Shown here: positions 16,483 to 25,237 of the stretch, one piece after another
Layout of the letters: each line of letters opens with the position of its first letter
Numbering within the stretch: position 1 is the first letter of the stretch
Assembly (NCBI GenBank): GCA_964497585.1
Contig: CAZCDS010000055.1
Coordinates: 1-44,471 of the forward strand
Direction of reading: 5' to 3'
DNA length: 44,471 nt
Source: CAZCDS01 sp964497585
GTDB lineage: Bacteria; Desulfobacterota; Desulfomonilia; Desulfomonilales; Desulfomonilaceae
Program-made: the position numbers and the translations under genes
The notes under the pieces: model-generated
What the model was told of the DNA's origin: nothing
Databases searched by the model: none
The model's input: the letters and a program-made list of their open reading frames with translations, nothing else

Positions 16483-16989
16483 TTATCTCCCCCAGGTGCC
16501 CGTAGTGCGCTGGCGCGTATCCACAGGGAGCTGACGACTACCCGAGGGTAATTGACGAAGCGGAGAAATGCTCCGAACATTGATTTTGCATCGTTCCATA
16601 ATCTGGCGCGCGGCCAACGGATCGGTCTTCAAGAGCCGCTGGAATTCCGTCTTCGTCGGTGTCGGTCTGTCGCAGCGGCGAGGCCACCGGTACATGATCG
16701 GTTTGCGCCGGGCTACCGCGGGGACGACTATGGGCCCAGACATCTGCTCCCGGCCTCGTCCCCGAATATCCTGAACATGTTGTTTTCGCAGGAAATCCAA
16801 CTGCGCGGAAGCCTTGCGGACGTGCCCTGTGCGAGCGACGCTAACATCGGCCTGCATGGTACGTGATTTCGCTTGGACGGCCACACTCTCTGCGGGCTCC
16901 GAGGTCTCTTCAGCAGGACAGTCACACACCACGGGCGCGCAGATGATTACGAGAAGTGCGGCGAGTGTCTGGTACGCGTTGCGGGACAT
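16483..16989 (-). CDS. Small secreted protein of unknown function
   Basis: A 168-residue protein with an N-terminal export signal (MSRNAYQTLAALLVIICAPV followed by VCDCPAEE). The two cysteines near the end of the hydrophobic run might allow lipidation, but the sequence is not a good lipobox. The mature part is basic and low in hydrophobics, with no recognised domain; PTPTKTEFQRLLKTDPLAAR is the most protein-like segment. The start at 16989 is supported by GGAGG five bases upstream; the longer frame to 17022 is not needed. A strong minus-strand terminator downstream (16271-16301) supports that this is a transcribed gene. Function not recognised. Confidence 0.5.
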   Translation of the reverse strand: MSRNAYQTLAALLVIICAPVVCDCPAEETSEPAESVAVQAKSRTMQADVSVARTGHVRKASAQLDFLRKQHVQDIRGRGREQMSGPIVVPAVARRKPIMYRWPRRCDRPTPTKTEFQRLLKTDPLAARQIMERCKINVRSISPLRQLPSGSRQLPVDTRQRTTGTWGR

Positions 16990-17267
16990 TAGTCCTCCGC
17001 CCGTCACGCCAGGGTGGTTCACCTTGACACGCGAACCGCTACCCGTCTGAAGTCATGCGGTCCTTAATATGAACCCAAAATTTTATTTTATACCAGTTAA
17101 GCAGTTCTTTGCCAGCTTGGCACGAGCTTGAGACCTAACTGGCCGGAATGAGCGAGCATTCGAGTGTCCTCCGGGTTTGGGGGCTGTTCGGACGAAGCTA
17201 TCATCCAAGAGGAATTGATTCGTCCGAAATCCGCTATAAAGGTCAACGAGGCGGCTCAAGGCGTGAG

Positions 17268-17296
17268 TTGACTTCTCTTGTCCGCTCATATAGACT
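17268..17296 (+). promoter_or_regulatory. Possible promoter for the Pro-rich secreted protein
   Basis: TTGACT (17268-17273) is followed 17 bases later by TAGACT (17291-17296), or 15 bases later by TATAGA (17289-17294). It lies about 40 bp upstream of the ATG at 17332. Neither pairing is ideal, so it is only a candidate. Confidence 0.3.
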
Positions 17297-17331
17297 TGAT
17301 TTATTGAATACACATGGGGGAAGGGCTCGCC

Positions 17332-17898
17332 ATGAAAAAGGTCCTGTTGACGGGGTTGTTGTGTCTTTGTGTCGTGTCTCTGCCCGCTTGGGCGCAAGAC
17401 GGCAAGTACGGGCCGGCTCCTCTGGATTGTCTGAGTCTCATAGGAAGCATCCTGAAGGCCCCTTGCGACATTTTGTTTTACTGCCTGGGGGGTTTTGACA
17501 CGGGATATGGTGTTCCTCCCGAGTGCAGACCCACGCGATATCCGCGCAAACGAAGGGCCCGAACAGGTCGGCTCAAAGAGCCCTCGGTTGCGGAGCAGCC
17601 GAAAGTACCTCAGCCGAAGCCGACGGTCGAGCGGGCCGCGGCTCCGCCAGAGCCTCCGCCTCGAAGGGTCGAGCCAGTACGTCCGGGAGCAGGCCCCTCT
17701 GAAGCGGTACCACCGGAGACGGCTTTGGAAGAGGTACCCCGACCTCAGCCCCAGCGTCCGAGGGCAGGGATGGCTGAACCCATCGCAGGACCCAAGGTGG
17801 AAAAACCGCCCGAGAGAAAGAAGAAGGCTCCGCCGCGAATGCGGCGTCGTGCACCGCGGCAATGCTATCCGCCGCCCTACTACTATTACTACCGCTGA
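17332..17898 (+). CDS. Secreted proline-rich protein with tyrosine-rich C-terminus
   Basis: A 188-residue exported protein. The signal peptide MKKVLLTGLLCLCVVSLPAW with AQ cleavage context is clear. The mature N-terminus (about 25-65) has four cysteines (DCLSLIG, APCDILFYC, PPEC) that could form two disulfides. Residues about 75-175 are a Pro/Arg/Glu-rich low-complexity region, and the protein ends YPPPYYYYYR. No enzyme domain is visible. It may be a periplasmic spacer or surface protein that spans or binds the cell wall (inference). ATG 17332 is preferred over 17314 because GGGGGAAGG lies just upstream and the signal peptide then starts normally. Confidence 0.7.
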   Translation: MKKVLLTGLLCLCVVSLPAWAQDGKYGPAPLDCLSLIGSILKAPCDILFYCLGGFDTGYGVPPECRPTRYPRKRRARTGRLKEPSVAEQPKVPQPKPTVERAAAPPEPPPRRVEPVRPGAGPSEAVPPETALEEVPRPQPQRPRAGMAEPIAGPKVEKPPERKKKAPPRMRRRAPRQCYPPPYYYYYR

Positions 17899-18036
17899 CA
17901 AACCCTTGTGTGTTGCCTGGGCGGAGTCTCGGCGAGAGCCAGCAAGGAATCGTCGGGGCACGATGCCGGACTTCGTGGCGGATGCTTTGAGCCTTGGGGT
18001 GAGGGAAAATCGTGCGCGTTCGAACGCGCATCGGTC

Positions 18037-19500
18037 TCAGGTGCCGAACTTCAAGCCTCGGCTGATATTTTGCCTCCATTGTTCGTATTGCGCCATTCGA
18101 CCGAGCAGCCGAACTCCTCGCTCGAGACTTGGCACGGCCAGGGCGCGACCCTCTTGTTCAAGTTCGTCTCGGGCCCTGTTTCTTTGTGGACCGTAGAGCC
18201 AGGCCAAAACCGGCTTGCTCGACTCCTCTGACAGTTCCCGGATTACGTCGATCGCGCTGAGACGGGCTTGGTCGGCTGGTTCGAGTGCCAACGCGAGACA
18301 GAGCACCCCGTCCACACCCGGATCCTCCAGAGCATCGCGCAGGGCCGTCGCATAGGCGGTCTTCATACCGTGTTTCATCACTGCGGGCCAGAGATCGGTC
18401 GGATTTGTCAGGTTCATCCACGGCGGAGAGAGTCCCTGTATTGAGTCAAGGGTACCGCGGTCCAGTTGCGCCGGTTGGAGTCCGGCCGCTTGCATCGCGT
18501 CCAGAACGATGATTCCGCCGGCGCCGGTGAGGGTTACCACGGCCACTCGGGGGCCTCTCATCGGAGGCAGCCTCACGAATCCCTTCACGAGGTCGACCAT
18601 CTCGTCGGTGTCCGTAACCCGCAGGATTCCGGCTTTGCGCAGAACCACTTCCACAAGCCGATCTTCCGCGGCCATTGCGCCGGTGTGCGAGGCTGCGGCC
18701 CGCGCCCCTTCAGGCGATCGGCCGGTCTTCAAAGCTACCACCGGGACATGCTTGGAGACCTCACTCGCAGCCTCGAGAAATCGCCTGCCTCCCGAGACGG
18801 TCTCCGCGTGGAGGGCGATGACCTTGAGCCTTGAGTCGCAGCCGAGCCATTCGAGGGCATCGGTCAGGTCCAGATCGCAGGCGTTGCCAAGATCCACTGC
18901 TAGACCCATGCCCCCGACGAGGTGCGAGGCTCCCACGAAGAAGACCCCTGACTGGCAGATCAGGCCTATGGGCAGCTCTTCGCGGTGAAGCGGCATGAAA
19001 GAGGAATTGAATCGATCAAATGCGTTGGAAACGCCCAGCGTGTTCGGCCCGAGAATGCGGACGCCTCCGGTCCGGGCGGCCCGGATCATGTCTCTCTCGA
19101 GTTCCGCGCCCCTCTGATCGGCCTCGGCAAAGCCCTGATTGGTTACTACAACCGCGCGGATCGCCCTTTGCGCACATTCCTCCACGATTCCCGGGATGGT
19201 TTCCCGCGGCGTGGACACGACTGCAAGGTCTACGGGGGCTTCCACCCGCGAGATCCTTTTCACTGTTTTTAGCCCTGCGATCTCGCTCACATGCGGATGG
19301 ACGAGGTGGATGGCGCCCTCGTACCCCCAGTTCTTAAGATTATCCACCGGATTGAGCCATCCCGGGCCGCTCTTGCGGGGCACCCCGATAAAGGCCACTG
19401 ACCGAGGAGTGAGAAACAACGACTTGAGTACGGATTCGTGCAAAGCTCCCTCGCAAAACAATTGAATTTCGCTCCCTTGTCGGATCATCATAGGATGCAC
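18037..19500 (-). CDS. NDP-forming acyl-CoA synthetase, alpha-type subunit (CoA-binding plus ligase-CoA)
   Basis: A 487-residue protein with the alpha-subunit architecture of ADP-forming acetate/acyl-CoA ligases: an N-terminal CoA-binding Rossmann domain (about 28-130, SVAFIGVPRK), two succinyl-CoA-synthetase-like flavodoxin domains (about 150-460), and the phosphohistidine candidate His272 in AASHTGAMAAED. The ATP-grasp beta part is absent, so it would need a separate beta subunit, which is not in this window. Reaction: acyl-CoA + ADP + Pi to acid + ATP + CoA, or the reverse. The start is GTG 19500, with GGAAG upstream. It stands alone; the neighbouring genes are convergent or divergent. It could also be a CoA-binding regulatory paralogue. 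Confidence 0.85.
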   Translation of the reverse strand: MHPMMIRQGSEIQLFCEGALHESVLKSLFLTPRSVAFIGVPRKSGPGWLNPVDNLKNWGYEGAIHLVHPHVSEIAGLKTVKRISRVEAPVDLAVVSTPRETIPGIVEECAQRAIRAVVVTNQGFAEADQRGAELERDMIRAARTGGVRILGPNTLGVSNAFDRFNSSFMPLHREELPIGLICQSGVFFVGASHLVGGMGLAVDLGNACDLDLTDALEWLGCDSRLKVIALHAETVSGGRRFLEAASEVSKHVPVVALKTGRSPEGARAAASHTGAMAAEDRLVEVVLRKAGILRVTDTDEMVDLVKGFVRLPPMRGPRVAVVTLTGAGGIIVLDAMQAAGLQPAQLDRGTLDSIQGLSPPWMNLTNPTDLWPAVMKHGMKTAYATALRDALEDPGVDGVLCLALALEPADQARLSAIDVIRELSEESSKPVLAWLYGPQRNRARDELEQEGRALAVPSLERGVRLLGRMAQYEQWRQNISRGLKFGT

Positions 19501-19651
19501 AGCTTCCGGAAATTGTCCATAGGAAATTTTTTCTGCCCCCTCCTCGGGGAATCTGTATTACAATCGAGCAGTCGCCGTGCTCTTGCGCGATTCTCATACA
19601 CCCTACAAGATAATTCGCATCAACGAACCCACGAAACCTGCGAGGTGATCA

Positions 19652-20890
19652 ATGACTGACAGGCGGTTGCATTACGGTTGGGTGGTGATCTTCACCGGTT
19701 TGCTGGTCACCATAGGGGCTCACGGCTTCGGCCGAATGTCGTACACGCTGATCCTGCCCGCGATGAAGGACGGGCTCCATTTCAATTATACGCAATTGGG
19801 ACTGCTCGGAACCGGCAACTTCATCGGGTACCTGACCATGGCGATCATCGGCGGATTTCTCGCCGCGCGGTTCGGTACCCGCATCGTCATATCCATTGCG
19901 CTGCTGGTCATGGGGATAACGCTCATTCTCACGGGGATCGCGGACTCGTTCAGCTTTGCCTTCGCCATGCGGTTGATCACCGGACTGGGGAATGGAGCCG
20001 CGTATGTTCCAGCCATGGCTCTCGGGTCGGCCTGGTTCGCGATACAGCGAAGAGGGTTTGCCACGGGAATTGTTTCCGCGGGCATCGGGTGCGGAACTAT
20101 GATAGCAGGGCTGATCGTGCCGATTATTCTCGGTGCGTACGGCGCGGAAGGATGGAGATTCGCGTGGTACTACCTTGGCGGAGCTGTCCTCGTGATCGCG
20201 GGGGTAGCCGCTCTGTTGCTGCGGAGCAGGCCCGATGAGATGGGCCTTTCCCAGGTTGGTGCGGAGGAAACGACTCCCTCCCCTGGCCGGGCCAAAGCCT
20301 CCGCGGGTGCGCTCGATTGGAGCCGGATTTACAAGGTCGGTGCCATTTGGTACCTCGGCATAGTCTACTTCATGTACGGTTTCTCGTACATCATCTACAT
20401 GGTCTTTTTTGCCGCATATCTCGAGAAGGAGATGGGGATGAGCCAGGCCGAGGCAGGGGGTCTCTGGGCGCTCGTGGGTGGTTTGAGCATATTCTGCGGC
20501 GTGATCTGGGGCGGACTGTCAGACAAGCTTGGACGGGCCTGGGGATCCGCTTTGGCCTACATTGTGCTGGGAACCTCGTACGCGATCTTCGCACTGATGC
20601 AGTTCACGGCCGGCTTCTATCTGTCGGCCATCGTGTTTGGGCTCACAGCCTGGAGCATTCCCACGATCATGGCAGCCACGGCCGGGGACTACGTTGGGCC
20701 GCGGCTCGCGCCGGCCGGTTTGGGGTTCATAACCCTCTTCTTCGGAATCGGACAGGCTCTCGGACCGGCCGTAGGAGGCTATCTGGCCGACGTGACCGGC
20801 TCCTTTACCGGACCTTTCTATCTGGCCTGCGGAGTCTCGCTCCTGGGGGCCGCTCTATCCTCGGGTCTCAGACCGAAAGGCATCGAGTAA
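19652..20890 (+). CDS. MFS transporter (12 TM)
   Basis: A 412-residue major facilitator with 12 predicted membrane segments. It begins LHYGWVVIFTGLLVTIGAHG and has the MFS loop motif AARFGTRIVISIALL between TM2 and TM3; a second copy, GGLSDKLGRAWGS, sits between TM8 and TM9. It resembles the OFA/YbfB-like branch of the family (organic-anion or unknown substrate). A nucleoside phosphorylase gene follows after 34 bp on the same strand, so nucleoside or base transport is a reasonable guess. GCGAGGTG precedes the start with a slightly long spacing. Confidence 0.88.
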   Translation: MTDRRLHYGWVVIFTGLLVTIGAHGFGRMSYTLILPAMKDGLHFNYTQLGLLGTGNFIGYLTMAIIGGFLAARFGTRIVISIALLVMGITLILTGIADSFSFAFAMRLITGLGNGAAYVPAMALGSAWFAIQRRGFATGIVSAGIGCGTMIAGLIVPIILGAYGAEGWRFAWYYLGGAVLVIAGVAALLLRSRPDEMGLSQVGAEETTPSPGRAKASAGALDWSRIYKVGAIWYLGIVYFMYGFSYIIYMVFFAAYLEKEMGMSQAEAGGLWALVGGLSIFCGVIWGGLSDKLGRAWGSALAYIVLGTSYAIFALMQFTAGFYLSAIVFGLTAWSIPTIMAATAGDYVGPRLAPAGLGFITLFFGIGQALGPAVGGYLADVTGSFTGPFYLACGVSLLGAALSSGLRPKGIE

Positions 20891-20924
20891 GGACCGGTGG
20901 CATGGCTGCGGTTGGAGTCGGGCA

Positions 20925-21722
20925 ATGCCGGAACACGATCTTCCGACGAACGAACGGGGGAAATTCTATCACATCGATTGCGGACCGGGGGACATAGCGC
21001 CCTACGTTCTGACCTGCGCGGATCCGGGACGGACGGAGAAAATCGCTCGTTTCTTCCACGAAAGCGAGCGCAGGGGCCAAAACCGGGAGTACGTCATTTA
21101 CACGGGTATCTTCAACGGTGTCCCGATCTCGGCAATGGGCACGGGAATCGGCCCATCAGCTACCGCGATCGCCGTGGTGGAGGCGGCCCAATGTCAACCA
21201 AACGCGACCTTCATCCGGGTCGGGACCTGCGGAGCCTTCCAGCCGTGGATTGAAATCGGTGACCTGATCATAACCGAACGGGTCCTCCGGGACGAGAGTA
21301 CCACGTACTTTTACGACGATTCGGAAGATGAAGTGAGATCGGATCCTCAGGTGCTGGCCGCGCTCATCCACGCCGCCAAGGAAAAGAAGATCCCCTATCA
21401 CGTCGGCGTCACCTGCACCTCAGGGGATTTCTACGCGGGGCAGGGCAGGGTCGTCCCGGGCTTTCCCACGGTCGATCCACACAAGATAGAACGCCTGAGA
21501 GCCGTAGGAGTGCTCAACTGTGAAATGGAGATGTCAGTCTATCTCACGCTTGCCCGTGTCTCCGAGTACAATTTGAGAGCGGGTGGTGTAACAGTTGCAC
21601 TCTGCAATAGAATCGAAGATACCTTTGTTTCCGCCGATCGGCTCACGGAATATGAGACCCGCTGTATTGAAACCGGACTGAGGGCAGCAGAAATACTGTA
21701 TCGCACGAATATGAACAGTTAA
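20925..21722 (+). CDS. Nucleoside phosphorylase (uridine/purine phosphorylase superfamily)
   Basis: A 265-residue PNP/UDP-family phosphorylase. Diagnostic segments are LTCADPGRTEKIARFF (phosphate site near residues 29-44), GTGIGPSATAIAVVE, and FIRVGTCGAFQPWIEIGDLI (about 91-110), then NCEMEMS (about 199-205) for ribose binding. It would split a nucleoside with phosphate into free base and ribose-1-phosphate in the cytoplasm. It follows an MFS gene by 34 bp and is probably co-transcribed, giving an uptake-and-salvage pair (inference). Base specificity cannot be read with confidence. Confidence 0.88.
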   Translation: MPEHDLPTNERGKFYHIDCGPGDIAPYVLTCADPGRTEKIARFFHESERRGQNREYVIYTGIFNGVPISAMGTGIGPSATAIAVVEAAQCQPNATFIRVGTCGAFQPWIEIGDLIITERVLRDESTTYFYDDSEDEVRSDPQVLAALIHAAKEKKIPYHVGVTCTSGDFYAGQGRVVPGFPTVDPHKIERLRAVGVLNCEMEMSVYLTLARVSEYNLRAGGVTVALCNRIEDTFVSADRLTEYETRCIETGLRAAEILYRTNMNS

Positions 21723-21807
21723 GACTGCGAAAATTTTCGCGTGCGGTATGAGTCATGAAGCGCCTTCTTGCGACCGAGGCGGTTCCGGTGTCAATGTAGG
21801 CTCAGAA

Positions 21808-21834
21808 CCGGCCGACCTTCTCCAGGTCAGCCGG
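21808..21834. terminator. Possible bidirectional terminator hairpin
   Basis: CCGGCCGACCT (21808-21818) and AGGTCAGCCGG (21824-21834) form an 11-bp stem with one mismatch around a 5-base loop, between the convergent phosphorylase and peptidase genes. There is no T-run, so efficiency is uncertain. A perfect 14-bp palindrome, GCGAAAATTTTCGC, lies nearby at 21727-21740. Confidence 0.4.
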
Positions 21835-21854
21835 CATCGGACCATGTATACCTT

Positions 21855-22952
21855 TTAGCGGGCCAGATCTATGACGGCTCTCGCAAGTCCTTCGGTGACT
21901 TTGGTGAACCGTGTCCACTCGATCTTGTCGGGGGTGTCGTCTTTTGTGTGGTACGGAGGGTAGCGCATGAACGCGGTATCCGTCACCATCACCGCGGGAT
22001 ATCCGTATCGCCAGAATGACTCGTGATCCGAAAAATCGAGCCCCTGCACCGCGAGCGGGGACGCGGCAAGCCCCTGGGAAGGAACCTGTGCGTTCGCGCG
22101 AAAGGCCCCGACAACCGTGCGGAGAAAGTCCCGGGATGCGTTGTTACTAAAGAACCCGATAAAATCCGCCTTGTCATGACTGAAGAACGGCTTGAGGATC
22201 GGCGGCACGGCTTGGCTGCCCGGCTCATCGGAAAAGTAGCCGATGGTCTCGAGACAAATCATTCCGATCAGCTTGACTCGCTGTTTTTTCAATTCGCCGG
22301 CGTACACCCTGCTCCCCATGTCGTCGGAATAGAAGTAGGGAGGTTCTTCGTTCGTGAACGCGACGAAACGAAGAGTCGCGCGCGGCTTAAGTTTGCTGTC
22401 TACGACGCGTCGGGCTATCTCGACGAGCGCGGCCACACCGCTAGCGTTGTCGTTTGCCCCCGCGCATTCGACCGTGTCGTAGTGCGCTCCGATCACCAGG
22501 GAAGGGGATCCATCCGTACCTGGAACAACCGCCTCGATGTTCCTTACCCTGTGGCCGTCGGAGGTCCTGTATTTCTGATCTCTCGCAACAAGTCCGATAT
22601 CCTGGAATTGCTGCTCGATGTACCGAGATGCTGCTTCCAAGGCCGCCAGATGCCTCGTGTTCCGTATGCCGATGTCAACGGCGAGTTTCAAGACATGAGC
22701 TTGAAGTCGCGCCCTGAGTTCGAGCTCGTCTCCGGAGAGCGTGATCTTCCCTGAATAGGACTGTCCCGGCATCTCCAAGGTCATGAAGCCGTCGAGCCCT
22801 GCCTGTGCCCACATGCGAGACGCCGCGTGAGGATCCATCATCGCAGCCCAGAAATCCGCGGACTCAGACCTGTCGAAATCCACTCCCAAGCTGTCCAGTC
22901 CAAATGCTCTCTCGATAGCCTTTCGGAGACGGGCCATCAGACCGTCAGACAT
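21855..22952 (-). CDS. M28-family zinc aminopeptidase
   Basis: A 365-residue M28 metallopeptidase. The two-zinc site is visible: His157 (GAHYDTVE), Asp168 (GANDNASG), Glu202/Glu203 (NEEPP, catalytic base and ligand), Asp309 region (FSDHESFW) and His335 (YHTKDDTPDKI). It would remove N-terminal residues from peptides or hydrolyse a related amide. No signal peptide is seen from this start, so it is probably cytoplasmic. ATG 22952 is preferred to the longer frame (23018) because GGAGG lies 7 bases upstream. The first 90 residues are unlike most M28 enzymes and unassigned. Confidence 0.87.
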   Translation of the reverse strand: MSDGLMARLRKAIERAFGLDSLGVDFDRSESADFWAAMMDPHAASRMWAQAGLDGFMTLEMPGQSYSGKITLSGDELELRARLQAHVLKLAVDIGIRNTRHLAALEAASRYIEQQFQDIGLVARDQKYRTSDGHRVRNIEAVVPGTDGSPSLVIGAHYDTVECAGANDNASGVAALVEIARRVVDSKLKPRATLRFVAFTNEEPPYFYSDDMGSRVYAGELKKQRVKLIGMICLETIGYFSDEPGSQAVPPILKPFFSHDKADFIGFFSNNASRDFLRTVVGAFRANAQVPSQGLAASPLAVQGLDFSDHESFWRYGYPAVMVTDTAFMRYPPYHTKDDTPDKIEWTRFTKVTEGLARAVIDLAR

Positions 22953-23346
22953 TCCCTGCCTCCTCACCAGTGACGATCCTCGAAGGCCGACAATACCCGT
23001 TCGCGCCGCGGAAGGCAATTATCCTTTTCCCTTGAACTGACAGCGAGAACACGATAAATCTCCTGTAATCTATGCAAAATTCAGAGGCTCCGGCACACAA
23101 GGGTAACCAGGCGGGCTTACCGAGAAGGCACGTTGCTGGGAGATACGGGCACAGTCAGGCGGTACATGTGAGAATCCTGAGGGCTGACGCCTTAACGAAG
23201 GAGGATTTTTGTGCTTGGTCGTATAGGGCAATTGGTAAAGGCACAGTCGGGATTGAATCGCACTGCAGGGTAAGTCAGCAGTGGCAGCCGAAATGCAGAC
23301 GGACATTGGTTTGGATATTGGCGATGCGTAGGGCAGGGTTCTTCGT
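22953..23346. other. Intergenic region between divergent genes
   Basis: About 390 bp between the M28 peptidase (minus) and the ion channel (plus). A tiny open frame starting GTG near 23211 follows AAGGAGG and encodes about 20 residues; it is unassigned. No clear promoter hexamers or terminator were found. Confidence 0.4.
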
Positions 23347-24003
23347 ATGAGGCCTCTCAAGTGCAATCACATTGTTCTCATGGTGGTGCTGATCGGACTC
23401 CTGTTCTTCAGGCCCTTCTCAGGCGGTCCGTTGGCGAATTGGATCTTCCTCGCGGCAACGATATTGTCCGCGTGGGTCGTGAGCTTCGATCGACCGGGAA
23501 CGCGGCGGGTCCTCTTGATTATTGCACTGTGCTTCGCAACAGTGCTGCTGGTTGTTCCTTTTTTTCCCATCAAAGAATACGGGCTTCTCAACGGGCTGCC
23601 GGCGGTACTCGCTGCTTGCGCCATCCTGATCTCCCTCCTCTACTGCTGCTTCGTCCTCTGCCGGGCTCTCGTACTTGCTGACGAAGTGAGTGGCAACGAG
23701 ATCGCCAGCTCGCTCAGCCTCTATCTCCTTCTGGGATTCGTCTGGTCCTATGCATACGTGCTCCTCGAATTGTTCCGGCCCGATTCGTTCGATATCGGTC
23801 TCGCGGGCAGACCCGTAGGATCCAGGCTCGTGTACTTCAGCTTCGTTACGCTTACCACGCTCGGTTACGGGGACATCACGCCGTTGACACCCTTTGCCCG
23901 TATGCTCACAATACTGGAAGCGATCTCGGGGCAATTATATGTTGCGGTTGTGGTATCCTATCTGCTCAGCATCCACATCGATCAGAGGCTGAAAGCGGAA
24001 TGA
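23347..24003 (+). CDS. Potassium channel-like membrane protein
   Basis: A 218-residue inner-membrane protein with several hydrophobic segments (about 9-21, 30-46, 54-72, 84-108) followed by an Ion_trans_2 pore module: TM about 122-142, pore loop with the selectivity filter TLGYGD (171-176), and TM about 187-209. The filter is the classic K+ type. The pore module alone would form one subunit of a tetramer. No cytoplasmic RCK/TrkA domain follows, so gating is unknown. The start at 23347 has no strong ribosome-binding site. Confidence 0.87.
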   Translation: MRPLKCNHIVLMVVLIGLLFFRPFSGGPLANWIFLAATILSAWVVSFDRPGTRRVLLIIALCFATVLLVVPFFPIKEYGLLNGLPAVLAACAILISLLYCCFVLCRALVLADEVSGNEIASSLSLYLLLGFVWSYAYVLLELFRPDSFDIGLAGRPVGSRLVYFSFVTLTTLGYGDITPLTPFARMLTILEAISGQLYVAVVVSYLLSIHIDQRLKAE

Positions 24004-24201
24004 CCACGGTCCCAGAAAGAACTCATCGGGGACCCGGCGAATCTGGCCGAAAAATTGATCCTCTAAAGAAAGCATAAAGGAATCAAGCAGATGAAAAATT
24101 TCAATGACAGAGGGACGAAGGGATCAAGGAGATAAGGGAAGGCAAATCAGAAGACAAAGAAGACTCAACTCGTACGGAAAGACTTACCCAAGGAGGGACA
24201 C

Positions 24202-25059
24202 GTGGGAGAACAAAAGCGGACGGCACTGGTCACCGGAGCGAGTAGCGGTATGGGGCGAGAGACCGCTGTTAAACTGGCTGAACGTGGGTTCGAAGTAATT
24301 GCTGCGGCCAGGAGGCTGGATCGTCTGAATGCGCTGGCCGATCAGTTTCCCGGCATCACGCCCAGGCAGGTGGACCTGTCGCTCCCCGAGGAGACGGAGA
24401 CATTCTGCAGCTATATTTCGGAGCTCTCAAGCCCGATTTCGGTACTCGTTAACAACGCAGGCTACAGCATACGGGGCGCGCTTGAGGACATCTCCATTGA
24501 CGCGGCGAAACGCCTGTTCGAAGTCAATGTCTTCGCGCTGATTCGCGTCACCCAAGCCTGTTTGCCCGGAATGCGCGACCAGCGAAGCGGAACCATCGTG
24601 AATCTCAGTTCGATCGTGGGGAAATTCACCTTTCCCGCCAGCGGCGTGTACGCGGCGAGCAAACATGCGGTGGAAGCAATCACGGATTCGCTTCGCATGG
24701 AGGTCGCGCCCTTCGGAATAAGGGTCGTGGCCATTCGACCGGGACCCATTGCCACCGAATTCAATGAGGTGGCCAACGAGCTTACCGGGGACCTCATGGG
24801 CCGAACCGCTGAAGACTACAAACCGGTATACGCCGCGGCCGGAGGAGCCACCGGCAAGATGTTCGCCGGCTTGTCCGTTCCCGGACCGGAACTCATTGCC
24901 GACCTCATTGTGGAAGCGATTCTCTCGGATTCGCCAAAGCCTGTGTACGAAGCGGGGCCTTTCTGCGAAGAAATCCTCGGGAGACGATTCGACCTCGACG
25001 ACGCGACATTCCATGGCTTCATGATGGAGAAATTCGCGCTCAAGGAGTTGCGCGTCTGA
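24202..25059 (+). CDS. Short-chain dehydrogenase/reductase (SDR)
   Basis: A 285-residue classical SDR. It has the cofactor motif TGASSGMG (11-18), NNAG (84-87), Asn109, and the catalytic Ser137, Tyr150 and Lys154 (YAASK). The residues after the second strand (AAARRLDRL) suggest NADP(H) preference. The substrate is unknown; the C-terminal 90 residues resemble SDR members acting on hydrophobic alcohols or ketones. GTG 24202 is the start, supported by AAGGAGG just upstream. It stands alone. Confidence 0.9.
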   Translation: MGEQKRTALVTGASSGMGRETAVKLAERGFEVIAAARRLDRLNALADQFPGITPRQVDLSLPEETETFCSYISELSSPISVLVNNAGYSIRGALEDISIDAAKRLFEVNVFALIRVTQACLPGMRDQRSGTIVNLSSIVGKFTFPASGVYAASKHAVEAITDSLRMEVAPFGIRVVAIRPGPIATEFNEVANELTGDLMGRTAEDYKPVYAAAGGATGKMFAGLSVPGPELIADLIVEAILSDSPKPVYEAGPFCEEILGRRFDLDDATFHGFMMEKFALKELRV

Positions 25060-25237
25060 TTGACCAAGTCCGGGAAGCCGCTTTTGGAGGTCGTTGAAAG
25101 ACTACAAGGACTTGATGAGGGCCGTCATGGGATTTGTACAGCCACTGTGTGGCTTTTCTCTTGTGGATCCTCACGGACGGGCGGTCGTTTTCCATATTGG
25201 TGATGCAGTCGTTCAATAGAGGCGACACGAGATGTCA

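Noticed and set aside
17495..18196. 233-residue plus-strand frame overlapping the Pro-rich protein and the acyl-CoA ligase
   Set aside because: It is out of frame with a protein that has a clear signal peptide, and it is Arg/Ser-rich in the manner of a shadow frame.
23212..23290. tRNA-like stretch (GGGCAATTGGTAAAGGC)
   Set aside because: It resembles a D-arm, but there is no anticodon arm, no T-arm consensus and no acceptor pairing.
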